23,576 nucleotides of DNA, taken from positions 1 through 23,576 of the forward strand of contig JBAZZX010000043.1 of NCBI GenBank assembly GCA_041658585.1, written 5' to 3'. Positions 14,665 through 21,902 of the stretch are shown here, in pieces. The DNA comes from DYFC01 sp041658585 (GTDB taxonomy: Bacteria; Nitrospirota; Thermodesulfovibrionia; Thermodesulfovibrionales; SM23-35). Under the pieces are notes generated by a model. That model saw only the letters and a program-made list of their open reading frames with translations. It searched no databases and was not told where the DNA came from. How positions within the stretch are numbered: the stretch's first letter is position 1; each line of letters opens with the position of its first letter. Made by a program: the position numbers and the translations under genes.

Positions 14665-14823
14665 ATGTTTTCAGGAATAAAAAAGCTTTTAAATGCCCCA
14701 AAGACCGACATCCTGAAAAAGAGCATTATGATTTCAGGCGCGGTTGTGCGCTCCCTGATCGGCATAGGGGCAACGGCATTAGCCTATCTTGCACTCAAAA
14801 AGAAAAAACCGAAAAATAAATAA
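14665..14823 (+). CDS. Small single-span membrane protein, 52 aa, function unknown
   Basis: The ATG at 14665 opens a 52-codon frame. AAAGG precedes it by 6 bases. The peptide has an amphipathic basic start (MFSGIKKLLNAPKTDILKK), one hydrophobic segment (about residues 20-43, with GAVVRSLIGIGATALAYLAL) and a terminal run of Lys/Pro/Asn. This topology is like many small envelope peptides with a cytosolic basic tail. I do not recognise the family. It stands 53 bases after the TPR gene, in the same direction, and before the folP promoter. The hydrophobic-then-basic pattern and ribosome-binding site argue that it is real. Confidence 0.55.
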   Translation: MFSGIKKLLNAPKTDILKKSIMISGAVVRSLIGIGATALAYLALKKKKPKNK

Positions 14824-14851
14824 CGATCTTCACTCTCCAGTAAATCCGCTT

Positions 14852-14880
14852 TTGACAGAAATTATGGGGATGTAGATAAT
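14852..14880 (+). promoter_or_regulatory. folP promoter, sigma70-like
   Basis: TTGACA (14852-14857), a 17-base spacer and GATAAT (14875-14880) make a strong match. Transcription would start near 14887, giving a 66-base leader. Confidence 0.75.
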
Positions 14881-14885
14881 ATACT

Positions 14886-14923
14886 AACCCGAAAAGTGCA
14901 ATTAAACTGTCAGTTTTTGGGTT
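14886..14923 (+). promoter_or_regulatory. Stem-loop at the 5' end of the folP transcript
   Basis: AACCCGAAAA (14886-14895) pairs with TTTTTGGGTT (14914-14923) over ten positions with one G-U, around an 18-base loop. AAGGAG (14924-14929) follows at once but is 23 bases from the folP ATG, too far for normal initiation. It may be a stabilising or regulatory leader; no known riboswitch was recognised. Confidence 0.45.
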
Positions 14924-14952
14924 AAGGAGTTCATAAGTATAGCCACATTACC

Positions 14953-15804
14953 ATGAAACTATCCTGGAATAATTTCATATTAGACTTTTCCGAGAAAACC
15001 TGCATTATGGGTATCCTGAATGTCACACCGGATTCTTTTTCCGACGGAGGGCGCTACTTTGATGAAACCTCGGCCATCAATAAGGCATTGCAAATGGTTG
15101 GGGACGGCGCCGATATTATCGATATCGGAGGAGAGTCCACAAGACCGGGATCGGAGCCTATGCCGGTTGAAGAAGAGTTAAGGCGAATTCTACCCGTCAT
15201 CAAATCCATCGCCAGGGAAATAAAAATCCCCGTCTCTATTGATACCTATAAATCGGAAATTGCCAAAAGGGCATTGGATGCCGGAGCTTCCATGGTCAAT
15301 GATATCAGCGGGTTACGGTTTGACCCTGAAATGGCCAAAGTGGTTTCGGATTATAAAGTCCCTGTTGTAATAATGCATATCAAAGGGACTCCGAAGATCA
15401 TGCAGCACAAGCCCGTTTATGATGCATTGATACCGGAGATTCTGGAATATTTAAGGCAAAGCATAACAATAGCCGGGGAAGCCGGGATTTCAGATGACAT
15501 TATAATGATCGACCCCGGTCTTGGATTTGGCAAGACGTTCGAACATAATCTTGAAATAATTCATAATCTGCATGAATTTACTTTATTGGAAAAACCGGTC
15601 CTTATCGGGCCTTCGAGGAAGGCTTTTATAGGGAAAATCCTTGGGGATGTTCCCCCGGACGAGAGGCTTGAAGGAACTGCTGCGGCAGTGGCGATTTCAA
15701 TAATGAACGGCGCAAATATTGTCCGGGTCCATGATGTAAAGGAAATGGCAAGAGTGGCTAAGGTAGCGGATGCGATAAAGAGAAAAAGGATACCCTCTAC
15801 CTAA
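14953..15804 (+). CDS. folP: Dihydropteroate synthase
   Basis: FolP condenses 4-aminobenzoate with hydroxymethyl-dihydropterin diphosphate to give 7,8-dihydropteroate in folate synthesis; it is the sulfonamide target. The 283-aa TIM-barrel protein shows both family signatures: MGILNVTPDSFSDGG (about residues 19-33) and DIGGESTRPGS (about 56-66). It also has SIDTYKSEIAKRALDAGA, MVNDISGL, IMIDPGLGFGKTFEHN and GPSRKAFIG. All substrate-loop residues look intact. The ATG at 14953 lacks a close ribosome-binding site, but no better start exists in frame. It has its own promoter, and no other folate gene is in the window. The gene is convergent with serS, with an inverted-repeat element between. Confidence 0.96.
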   Translation: MKLSWNNFILDFSEKTCIMGILNVTPDSFSDGGRYFDETSAINKALQMVGDGADIIDIGGESTRPGSEPMPVEEELRRILPVIKSIAREIKIPVSIDTYKSEIAKRALDAGASMVNDISGLRFDPEMAKVVSDYKVPVVIMHIKGTPKIMQHKPVYDALIPEILEYLRQSITIAGEAGISDDIIMIDPGLGFGKTFEHNLEIIHNLHEFTLLEKPVLIGPSRKAFIGKILGDVPPDERLEGTAAAVAISIMNGANIVRVHDVKEMARVAKVADAIKRKRIPST

Positions 15805-15825
15805 ATGTTGCAAAACAGGTTCTAA

Positions 15826-15998
15826 AAATGAAAGACTGACATGATAGAAAAGCTTTTAGGCGACTCCTTAATGCACTATTATCACTGTTCGACATACATT
15901 GATCTAAAAAATACCTTAGGTTAAAAGTGCCGTCAGGTGAATACGAATTATCTTTTGTCGCGTTCTAAATGTTTTTTTATCATGTCAGTCTTTCATTT
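15826..15998. repeat. Long inverted repeat element between folP and serS
   Basis: The arms at 15826-15851 and 15973-15998 are inverted copies over 26 bases with one mismatch (core GACTGACATGAT). Weaker similarity extends to about 37 bases, including TTTAG and CGAC. The 121-base interior is not palindromic. On each strand the arm contains ATGATA followed by a short open frame (27 codons rightward from 15841, 11 leftward from 15983). Without a second copy in the window it is unclear whether this is a MITE, a terminator remnant or duplicated gene starts. Confidence 0.6.
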
Positions 15999-16014
15999 CA
16001 TACAACTGATAGGT

Positions 16015-17280
16015 CTACTTAATTACATCAACGCCCATATATGTTCTGAGCGCTTCCGGCACAAGCACGCTGCCGTCCTTCTGCTGATAGTTTTCAAGGA
16101 CTGCGACAAGGGTCCTGCCGATTGCGAGGCCTGAGCCGTTCAGCGTATGCACGAACTCCGTGCCCTTTTTTCCTTCACGCCTGAACCTGATATTCGCTCT
16201 CCTCGCCTGATAATCGGTGAAATTCGAGCATGAGGAAATCTCCCTGTATTTCTGCTGGCCGGGAAGCCATACCTCAAGGTCATACGTCTTTGCCGCTGAA
16301 AATCCGATGTCCCCTGTGCAGAGCGCCACAACCCTGTATGGCAGTCCCAGTTTCTGAAGAATGTCCTCTGCATTAGCCGTTAATAATTCAAGTTCATTGA
16401 AAGAATCTTCCGGTTTCACAAATTTTACAAGCTCTACCTTATTGAACTGATGCTGGCGGATGAGGCCCCGCACATCTTTTCCGTAAGAACCTGCCTCGCG
16501 TCTGAAACACGGCGTATATGCCGTATAATAGATCGGCAAGTCTTTTTCATTGAGAATTTCATTCCTGTGTATGTTAGTCACCGGGACCTCTGCAGTCGGG
16601 ATCAGGTAGAACTCCGGATCGACGATCTTGAAAAGTTCCATTTCAAATTTCGGCAATTGTCCTGTTCCCCTCATGCTGTCTCTGTTCACGATAATGGGAG
16701 GGAGGACTTCTTTATAACCCTTTGAAGTATTAAGGTCGAGCATGAAATTCATCAGAGACCGTTCAAGTTTTGCGCCGTATCCCTTTGTCAGGGAAAACCT
16801 TGCGCCTGCTATCTTCACGGCCCGTTCAAAATCAATAATCCCGAGCATCTCCCCAATGTCCCAGTGGTTCAGCGGCTCAAAATCAAACTGCCTCGGTTCT
16901 CCCCATTTCCTTAGTTCGATATTTTCGGTCTCATCCTTGCCGACGGGGACGGACTCATGAGGAATGTTGGGCACGTTCAACAAAAACTCCTCGATTTTTT
17001 CTTCCAGCGCCTTGATCTTCTCATCAAGCTCTTTGATCGAGTCTGATACGCCCTTCATCTCTTCAATGAGGCTTGATGCGTCCTGTTTTCGGCTCCGCAT
17101 CTTGCCTATTTCTTCGGACACCACATTCCTCTTGTTTTTCAGCTCGTCCGCCTCCCGCTGGAGAGACCGCCGCTCTTCTTCAAACTTCAAAAAATCGTCG
17201 AGCGTAAGTTTATAGTTCCTGCTATTAAGGGATGTTTTAACGATATCGATATTATCTCTTACAAACCGGGGATCAAGCAT
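16015..17280 (-). CDS. serS: Seryl-tRNA synthetase
   Basis: SerS charges tRNA-Ser with serine, and tRNA-Sec where present. The 421-aa class II enzyme begins with MLDPRFVRDNIDIVK and an antiparallel coiled-coil arm (about residues 30-100, rich in Glu/Lys) that grips the tRNA long variable arm. Class II motifs follow: motif 2 in TPCFRREAGSYGKDVRGLIR and motif 3 in NGSGLAIGRTLVAVLEN; the serine pocket TAEVPVTN is also present. It ends with VPEALRTYMG as the family does. The start is firm: AGGAGG lies 6 bases before the ATG at 17280. Repeat B2 lies immediately upstream, and DUF167 precedes it on the same strand. Confidence 0.97.
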   Translation of the reverse strand: MLDPRFVRDNIDIVKTSLNSRNYKLTLDDFLKFEEERRSLQREADELKNKRNVVSEEIGKMRSRKQDASSLIEEMKGVSDSIKELDEKIKALEEKIEEFLLNVPNIPHESVPVGKDETENIELRKWGEPRQFDFEPLNHWDIGEMLGIIDFERAVKIAGARFSLTKGYGAKLERSLMNFMLDLNTSKGYKEVLPPIIVNRDSMRGTGQLPKFEMELFKIVDPEFYLIPTAEVPVTNIHRNEILNEKDLPIYYTAYTPCFRREAGSYGKDVRGLIRQHQFNKVELVKFVKPEDSFNELELLTANAEDILQKLGLPYRVVALCTGDIGFSAAKTYDLEVWLPGQQKYREISSCSNFTDYQARRANIRFRREGKKGTEFVHTLNGSGLAIGRTLVAVLENYQQKDGSVLVPEALRTYMGVDVIK

Positions 17281-17316
17281 GAATACCTCCTAAATAAATC
17301 CGAATTAAATAGAGCT

Positions 17317-17445
17317 GTGTATAAACTCGACATTTCAACACCCTCCCCAACCCCTCCCCTCAAGGGAGGGGCGTATCTAATACCCTCTCCCTTGAGGGGA
17401 GAGGGTAAGGGTGAGGGTGTTTAATAGTTTTATGGGTAAACTCTA
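17317..17445. repeat. Family B palindromic intergenic element, copy 2
   Basis: Nearly identical to 9479-9609 over the core, in the same orientation and with the same two GC-rich hairpins; it differs by a few substitutions and a short deletion in the left spacer. It fills almost the whole gap between serS and DUF167. Its right end coincides with the DUF167 stop codon (17443-17445). Confidence 0.8.
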
Positions 17446-17709
17446 AATAGAGTCTATCCCTTCTATTTCAATAACCTTGTTTCTCGAAGACTGTCCGCTG
17501 ATAATTTTTATAGCGCGCTTTTTAATCCCGAATTCCTCTGAAAGCACCTCTATCAATTCTTCATTCGCAGCGCCTCCGACAGGCGGGGCATGAAGTTTTA
17601 TTTTAATTATGTCGCCTATTGAGCCTGTTATCCCCTTCCCCGAAGACCTTGGCTCCACCTTTATCTTCAATGTTATTCCTTTTTTTGACTTCTGAAAGGG
17701 TATATCCAT
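17443..17709 (-). CDS. DUF167 (YggU-like) family protein
   Basis: An 88-aa protein of the DUF167/YggU family: small alpha/beta proteins of unknown function found across life. Diagnostic segments are LKIKVEPRSS near residue 14, the strongly conserved KLHAPPVGGAANEELIEVL (residues about 38-56), and IKIISGQSSRNKVIEIEG near the end. Length and motif order match the family. The start ATG at 17709 lacks a visible ribosome-binding site. The stop codon falls at the edge of repeat B2, so the original 3' end may have been changed by the element. It probably heads a transcript that reads through the repeat toward serS. Confidence 0.88.
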   Translation of the reverse strand: MDIPFQKSKKGITLKIKVEPRSSGKGITGSIGDIIKIKLHAPPVGGAANEELIEVLSEEFGIKKRAIKIISGQSSRNKVIEIEGIDSI

Positions 17710-17769
17710 ATATGTTTAATGTTACCACAAGAAACAACTCACCGCAGCTTTTAAATAACTCAACAGTGT

Positions 17770-17912
17770 AACCCTTCAGTTACGGGTAGCAGTGTTCAAA
17801 GAATCCCCTCCTTTGCAAGGAGGGGGAAGGGGAGGTTTTATTACATCTCATCAAAACCCCTCCATCCTCCCCTTGCAAAGGGGAGGATCTTAAACACCCA
17901 TAACTGAAGTGG
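17770..17912. repeat. Family A palindromic intergenic element, copy 2 (inverted)
   Basis: Terminal inverted repeats CTTCAGTTACGGGT (17774-17787) and ACCCATAACTGAAG (17896-17909) flank two perfect hairpins at 17805-17825 and 17866-17886. The order of the hairpins is swapped relative to copy 1 at 6862-6994, so this copy is in the opposite orientation. It lies between divergent DUF167 and the glycine-zipper lipoprotein gene. Confidence 0.8.
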
Positions 17913-17937
17913 TACCTCATCAATTTCATAACTCCTG

Positions 17938-17965
17938 TTGATATTTTATTAAAATAATTTAGAAT
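17938..17965 (+). promoter_or_regulatory. Possible promoter of the glycine-zipper lipoprotein gene
   Basis: TTGATA (17938-17943), 16 bases and TAGAAT (17960-17965) give a fair sigma70-like match; an overlapping TATAAT lies at 17965-17970. It starts 26 bases right of repeat A2. Confidence 0.4.
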
Positions 17966-18028
17966 ATAATTATGTAGCATTAGTTTAAGTTAATGAAAGC
18001 TGAAACAGAACATAAAAAAGGAGGTCGT

Positions 18029-18445
18029 ATGAAAAAGATCATAGCTTTGTTTGTAACCGTATCGTTAGCAGCTATCCTCACAGGCTGCACCCCGTATCAT
18101 GCCCAGGGAGTAAGCACAGGCGCCGTTATCGGCGGGATTGCCGGAGCGCTGCTCGATCATAGAAATCCCTGGAGAGGCGGCGCTATCGGAGCGGCACTCG
18201 GCGGAGCAGCCGGGGCAACTATTGCGGACGTTTCCGTGCAGGCCTCGCGGGAGGCCGTATCCAACGGCAAGCCTGTGGCATATATGACTGAAGACGGACG
18301 CGGTTTATATCGGGTTGATCCGGTTGATTACAATGCCAAGACAAAATGCCATAGAGTCCAGGAGAGGGTATGGGAAAACGGACAGCTTATAAAGGACCAG
18401 ACCCGCGAAATCTGCGAGGGCGATAGATTAGAAAGAAGATACTAA
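18029..18445 (+). CDS. Glycine-zipper lipoprotein
   Basis: Starting at ATG 18029 (AAGGAGG 4-5 bases upstream) the product has 138 aa. An in-frame ATG at 17993 would place 12 polar residues before the signal peptide, so it is rejected. Residues 1-20 are a lipoprotein signal ending in the lipobox LTGC. A glycine zipper follows (about 28-70: GAVIGGIAGALLDH, then GGAIGAALGGAAGATIADV), a pair of GxxxG-rich helices like those in the SlyB/OmpA-linker group. The C-terminal part is small and has two Cys (KCHRVQERVW and REICEGD) that could form a disulfide. Role: probably an outer-membrane-associated structural lipoprotein; exact function unknown. Confidence 0.85.
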   Translation: MKKIIALFVTVSLAAILTGCTPYHAQGVSTGAVIGGIAGALLDHRNPWRGGAIGAALGGAAGATIADVSVQASREAVSNGKPVAYMTEDGRGLYRVDPVDYNAKTKCHRVQERVWENGQLIKDQTREICEGDRLERRY

Positions 18446-18477
18446 AAAGCATAGAGCATAACGATTATAGATGTAAC

Positions 18478-18511
18478 GGCCTTAGAGATTTTTCAGGAAA
18501 TCTCTAAGGCC
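18478..18511. terminator. Perfect 14-bp hairpin at the 3' ends of the lipoprotein and YyaL-like genes
   Basis: GGCCTTAGAGATTT (18478-18491) and AAATCTCTAAGGCC (18498-18511) pair perfectly with a 6-base loop. On the plus strand a T-rich run (TATTTTTAAT) follows after a few bases, fitting a terminator for the lipoprotein gene. The arm includes the stop and last codons of the leftward gene (stop at 18482-18484). Confidence 0.7.
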
Positions 18512-20434
18512 TGAAGTATTTTTAATAGGCTTATGGCATACTTTACCCAGACAGGGTATAACGGTTCCCGTATCCTTTCCATAAACAATACCTTTATATG
18601 GATAAAATGTTGAAAGGGCTGCTTCGGCCAGTTCACTTCCGGGAGCTGCTTCCACGGACAATTTCAGCATATGGTAGCAGGCGTCCATCGCGCAATAAAA
18701 AAAACCCGCATGCAACCCGGCCTTTTTTGCATATTGGGCAAACCTTTTTAAAGCGGCCTCTGCATATTGATGATATTCCGTTTTGCCGGTCATGGCTGAC
18801 AGCTTCAGCAGGAGCATGATAGCGAGCGAATTAGCCGAAGGATTGGGAATATCTTCAATGGTTTTGAGCCTCAGGCCAAGCACATCGCTTTCGGTGTCAA
18901 AAAATCCGCCTTCAGCAGTATCCCGGAATTTGTTCAGGCATATTTCTATAAAATATTCAGCCTCCTCGATATAAGGAGCATGTCCCGTAACTTCGTAGGC
19001 TTCGATCAACGCTTCCGCAAGATATATGTAATCATCCAGCAGAGCGTTTATCCCTTCCGTATGAAAAAGCCGGCCATCTACAAAATGGAGGCCCTTTATC
19101 CGTTCAAGGCTCTTAAGAGCAAACTCCTTTAACGTCTCGTCTTTTAATATCCGGTATGCCTTCAGGTATGAAGCGATCATCATCCCGTTTAAGGACGTAT
19201 AAAATGTAGTATCAATAAATGGAGTTTCTCTTTTATTGCGATAGTCCAGCAGCTTTTGCTTTGCGGAGCCGATTATTCCCGAAACTTTTTCCCGCTCCAT
19301 GCCTGTCTTTTCAGCTATTTCACCGGCGCTTAGAGAGACATACAAAACCTTTTTTGTTGCGTCATGATGCATGGCGCCTTTCCCGTTGAAAAAATGAAGC
19401 GATAACACCATGTATTCCTCGTCATTGAGTATGTTTCTGAATTCCTCATCAGTCCAGGTAAAATATCCTCCTTCGTCATCAGGAGTAACATCGGCATCCT
19501 GGCTTGCGTAGAACCCGCCGCCCGGATCAGAGAGCGTCGCGCCGGTAAAACGGACAATCCCTTCAGCTACCTCTTTAAAAGATTTATCTCCGAATACGGC
19601 GTATGCATCAATATAGTTTCGGAGGTGCCAGGCATTGTCATCGGTCATTTTTTCAAAGTGAGGAATAGTCCATGCCTCGTCAACGGAATATCTGTGGAAC
19701 CCTCCGCCAAGCTGGTCATGGAATCCGCCCTTTGCCATGGATTCGAGGGTCTTTTTTGCGGCAAAGCCGATTGATTCCATCGTTATGAAGTAGAACCTGT
19801 TTATCAGCAATGCAACGGCGCCGGGCATTGGAAATTTCGGCGACGATCCGAATCCCCCGTTCCGCGTATCAAAACGTGTCAGAACGCTCCACAAAGCCTC
19901 CTCAACTGACGCTTCACCAATCTCACCTTCCGATAGTGAATCGGGCTTGAGGGAATTCATAAGCTTCGTGCTTACCTCATCTAAATCAGCCCTTCTCGTT
20001 TTGTAGAATTCTGCCATGGTCTTTAAGACTTTCCCGAAGCCGGGTCTGTCGGGACCGTCATCCGGCGGGAAATATGTTCCTCCGAAAAAGGGCTTTCCGT
20101 CGGGAGTTAAAAAAACGCTGAGGGGCCAGCCGCCGCCGAACCCCATTGCCGATACGGCATTCTGGTATCTCCGGTCTATATCCGGCCTTTCGTCACGGTC
20201 GAGTTTTATGCAGATGTAATGTTCATTCATAAACTCTGCCGTTTCTTCATTTTCGAAAGACTCTTTTGCCATGACATGGCACCAGTGGCACCATACCGCG
20301 CCGGAGCTTAAAAAGACCGGCTTATCCTGTTGCCGGGCGGCCTTAAAAGCCTCCTCGGACCAGGGATACCAGTCGATTTTCTGACGGGCGGCATGTTTGA
20401 GATAGGGCGATCTTTCTTTATGGAGTCTGTTCAT
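18482..20434 (-). CDS. YyaL/SSP411-type protein: thioredoxin-fold domain plus six-hairpin glycosidase-like domain
   Basis: A 650-aa cytosolic protein. Residues 1 to about 160 form the DUF255 thioredoxin-like domain: MNRLHKERSPYLKHAA, SGAVWCHWCHVM with a CxxC-type active site (Cys49-His-Trp-Cys52), KLDRDERPDIDRRY, and GGWPLSVFLTPDGKPFFGGT. The remainder is an alpha-helical (alpha/alpha)6 barrel of the N-acylglucosamine-epimerase-like fold, with GGFHRYSVDEAWTIPHFEKM and GGGFYASQDAD. Family length is usually 650-700. Its biochemical function is not established. It follows the superoxide dismutase gene by 19 bases in the same direction, so a shared transcript and a redox role are plausible. The start ATG at 20434 has AGAGG 11 bases upstream. 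Confidence 0.9.
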   Translation of the reverse strand: MNRLHKERSPYLKHAARQKIDWYPWSEEAFKAARQQDKPVFLSSGAVWCHWCHVMAKESFENEETAEFMNEHYICIKLDRDERPDIDRRYQNAVSAMGFGGGWPLSVFLTPDGKPFFGGTYFPPDDGPDRPGFGKVLKTMAEFYKTRRADLDEVSTKLMNSLKPDSLSEGEIGEASVEEALWSVLTRFDTRNGGFGSSPKFPMPGAVALLINRFYFITMESIGFAAKKTLESMAKGGFHDQLGGGFHRYSVDEAWTIPHFEKMTDDNAWHLRNYIDAYAVFGDKSFKEVAEGIVRFTGATLSDPGGGFYASQDADVTPDDEGGYFTWTDEEFRNILNDEEYMVLSLHFFNGKGAMHHDATKKVLYVSLSAGEIAEKTGMEREKVSGIIGSAKQKLLDYRNKRETPFIDTTFYTSLNGMMIASYLKAYRILKDETLKEFALKSLERIKGLHFVDGRLFHTEGINALLDDYIYLAEALIEAYEVTGHAPYIEEAEYFIEICLNKFRDTAEGGFFDTESDVLGLRLKTIEDIPNPSANSLAIMLLLKLSAMTGKTEYHQYAEAALKRFAQYAKKAGLHAGFFYCAMDACYHMLKLSVEAAPGSELAEAALSTFYPYKGIVYGKDTGTVIPCLGKVCHKPIKNTSGLRDFLKNL

Positions 20435-20453
20435 GCCGGGAGGTCCTCTTTTT

Positions 20454-21032
20454 TTATTTTAACCTTCCTTCCACGACAGTCCAGTTGATATTTTTAAAGA
20501 ATGAACCTATATAATCAGCTCTCTTGAGTCCATAGTCGAGCATAAAGGCATGTTCAAAAACATCCATGATCAACAGCAGCCTGCAACCGGCCGGATGGGC
20601 CACGTCATGCTCGTTGATCCAGAAATTTATTAACCTCTCGTTTGTAATATCCTGATAAAGGGCAACCCAGCCGATCCCTCTCATGGTTCCGGTGGCCTTG
20701 AAATCCTTTTCCCACACCTCATAGCTCCCGAAATCCCCGGTCATCTTCTTTGCCAGACGGCCGTTTTTGTCCGGCGGAGTTTTACCGCCGAGGTTCTCGA
20801 AATAGTATTCATGAAGCCTCATGCCGTTGAACTCCCACCCGAGCCTCCTTTTAAGTTCGGCGAATTCCGGGGTCGCAGCCTTATCATCCTTAAGCATCTG
20901 TGCAAGGGTATCGAGCACCTTATTGGTATTTGTCACATACCCCTGATAAAGCGTAAAATGATTTTTTAAAAGAGTTTCACTAAAACCTTCCATACCGATG
21001 AGCTTTGAATAATCATTTGCCGTGTAAGCCAT
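20454..21032 (-). CDS. Iron/manganese superoxide dismutase
   Basis: This enzyme dismutates superoxide to oxygen and hydrogen peroxide. The 192-aa product has all four metal ligands of the Fe/Mn family in the right spacing: His25 (LLKNHFTLYQ), His74 (FNGMRLHEYYFENLGG), Asp157 and His161 (IMDVFEHAFMLDYG). There is no signal peptide, so it is cytosolic. A His occurs in the second-sphere loop (NEHD, about residue 142) where Fe- and Mn-enzymes differ; this hints at the Fe type but does not prove it. Several usually conserved stretches are altered, so it is a divergent branch. GGGGGA lies 7 bases before the ATG. It sits between a small unknown gene and the YyaL-like gene, probably as an operon. Confidence 0.9.
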   Translation of the reverse strand: MAYTANDYSKLIGMEGFSETLLKNHFTLYQGYVTNTNKVLDTLAQMLKDDKAATPEFAELKRRLGWEFNGMRLHEYYFENLGGKTPPDKNGRLAKKMTGDFGSYEVWEKDFKATGTMRGIGWVALYQDITNERLINFWINEHDVAHPAGCRLLLIMDVFEHAFMLDYGLKRADYIGSFFKNINWTVVEGRLK

Positions 21033-21056
21033 AGCATTTCCCCCTTCGTTTAATTA

Positions 21057-21305
21057 TTATTTCTTAAGCCCTGCCTGTACAAGCCTCATGCGCCTCGCCA
21101 ATTCCCTGAGAGCGTCGGCAAGGCTCATGCCTTTATCAATCATTTCCCTGATAACTTCGGCCTTTGAGAGTTCATTGATAATCTTTTCACTGTTCCCGTC
21201 CGTCAAACAGATATTTTCCCCGGTATCCATTTGCCCGGAGATACAGCCTTCTATCTGTTCAGGCGTATATCTTCCCGCGATCTCTTTTATTTGTTTTATA
21301 TCCAC
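21057..21305 (-). CDS. Small helical protein of unknown function, first gene of the superoxide dismutase cluster
   Basis: An 82-aa soluble protein starting at GTG 21305 (MDIKQIKEIAGRYTPEQIEG). It is helix-rich and polar, with two Cys (CISGQMDTGENICL) about a dozen residues apart and a basic C-terminal helix (LADALRELARRMRLVQAGLKK). I do not recognise a named domain; the even, conserved-looking composition suggests a real family. It lies 24 bases before the superoxide dismutase start, so it is likely the first gene of a three-gene transcript. AGGA stands about 10 bases before the GTG, a weak ribosome-binding site. The two Cys could bind metal or respond to redox state; that is speculation. Confidence 0.72.
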   Translation of the reverse strand: MDIKQIKEIAGRYTPEQIEGCISGQMDTGENICLTDGNSEKIINELSKAEVIREMIDKGMSLADALRELARRMRLVQAGLKK

Positions 21306-21902
21306 CTGAAAATGTTCCTGCTTTACCTAAGGAGTAAACAAAGTTATTTTATCATTAATTATTTAAACTATCCAGGGATTTTTAATATAGGGTCTGCAAG
21401 AGCGATGCCACTACAAAATTTTAAGATTTTTCATAGTGTTAAAGGGATTATACCACACATTATCAGGCAAATTGCCTTTTCCTATGGACAATTTGTCTCT
21501 TGATACTAAACGTTGCATACACGGCGGAGCGGATACGATGAATCCCGAAAGCTTTCGGGACTAATGCGACAAAGGACCATATTCCGAACACATAAATGCA
21601 GATATAACCTGCAGTGTCTTTCAGAAAAGGCAACTGATTGGTTAAGTTGTAAGCACAAACCTTATAAGCGAAACATTAAAAGTATAACAAGTTTTTTATT
21701 TGAACAATAAAGATGAGAGGCATTGAATTAATATGAGAATTTCTTCATCAAGTCCGCACAGCAGCGGATTCTATGAGGGTGCGACCAACACCTACCAACA
21801 AACAAAAAAATAGTTGCAGGATAAATAAATATTTACAAAAGGAATACGCATACCACAATTCTTTTAGTTAAAGGCAGCATTCAAAGTTTCTTATGTAAGG
21901 TT
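21306..21902. other. Intergenic stretch of about 600 bases without a convincing gene
   Basis: AT-rich sequence between the superoxide dismutase cluster and the DUF5677 gene. It holds an 18-base perfect palindrome (21543-21560). It also has a 26-codon frame at 21733-21813 (MRISSSSPHSSGFYEGATNT...) that reads like the start of a longer protein but stops early, and GC-poor filler. Frames on the plus strand at 21231-21503 and 21513-21710 have no protein-like composition and no ribosome-binding sites. No tRNA, terminator or insertion-sequence end was found. It may be decayed DNA. Confidence 0.6.
21543..21560. repeat. Perfect 18-base palindrome
   Basis: TCCCGAAAGCTTTCGGGA is its own reverse complement. 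It is not followed by a T run on either strand. It could be a dispersed repeat unit or a protein-binding site; no second copy occurs in the window. Confidence 0.6.

Noticed and set aside
15841..15924. 27-codon gene inside the folP-serS inverted repeat
   Set aside because: No ribosome-binding site, and its start lies in a repeat arm; kept only as part of the repeat description.
17780..17980. 66-codon frame on the minus strand (contains SSPLQGEDGG)
   Set aside because: It is a translation of repeat A2 plus flanking DNA; such peptides recur wherever the palindromic element lies and are not genes.
21320..21370. Fur box upstream of the superoxide dismutase cluster
   Set aside because: AT-rich words (AATTAATGATAAAAT) resemble a Fur site only weakly; such matches are expected by chance here.
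21590..21680. tRNA-like segment (GGTTAAG and similar words)
   Set aside because: No cloverleaf, acceptor stem or T-loop could be built on either strand.
21513..21710. 65-codon frame on the plus strand in the gene-poor stretch
   Set aside because: Crosses the 18-base palindrome, has a random-looking composition and no ribosome-binding site.
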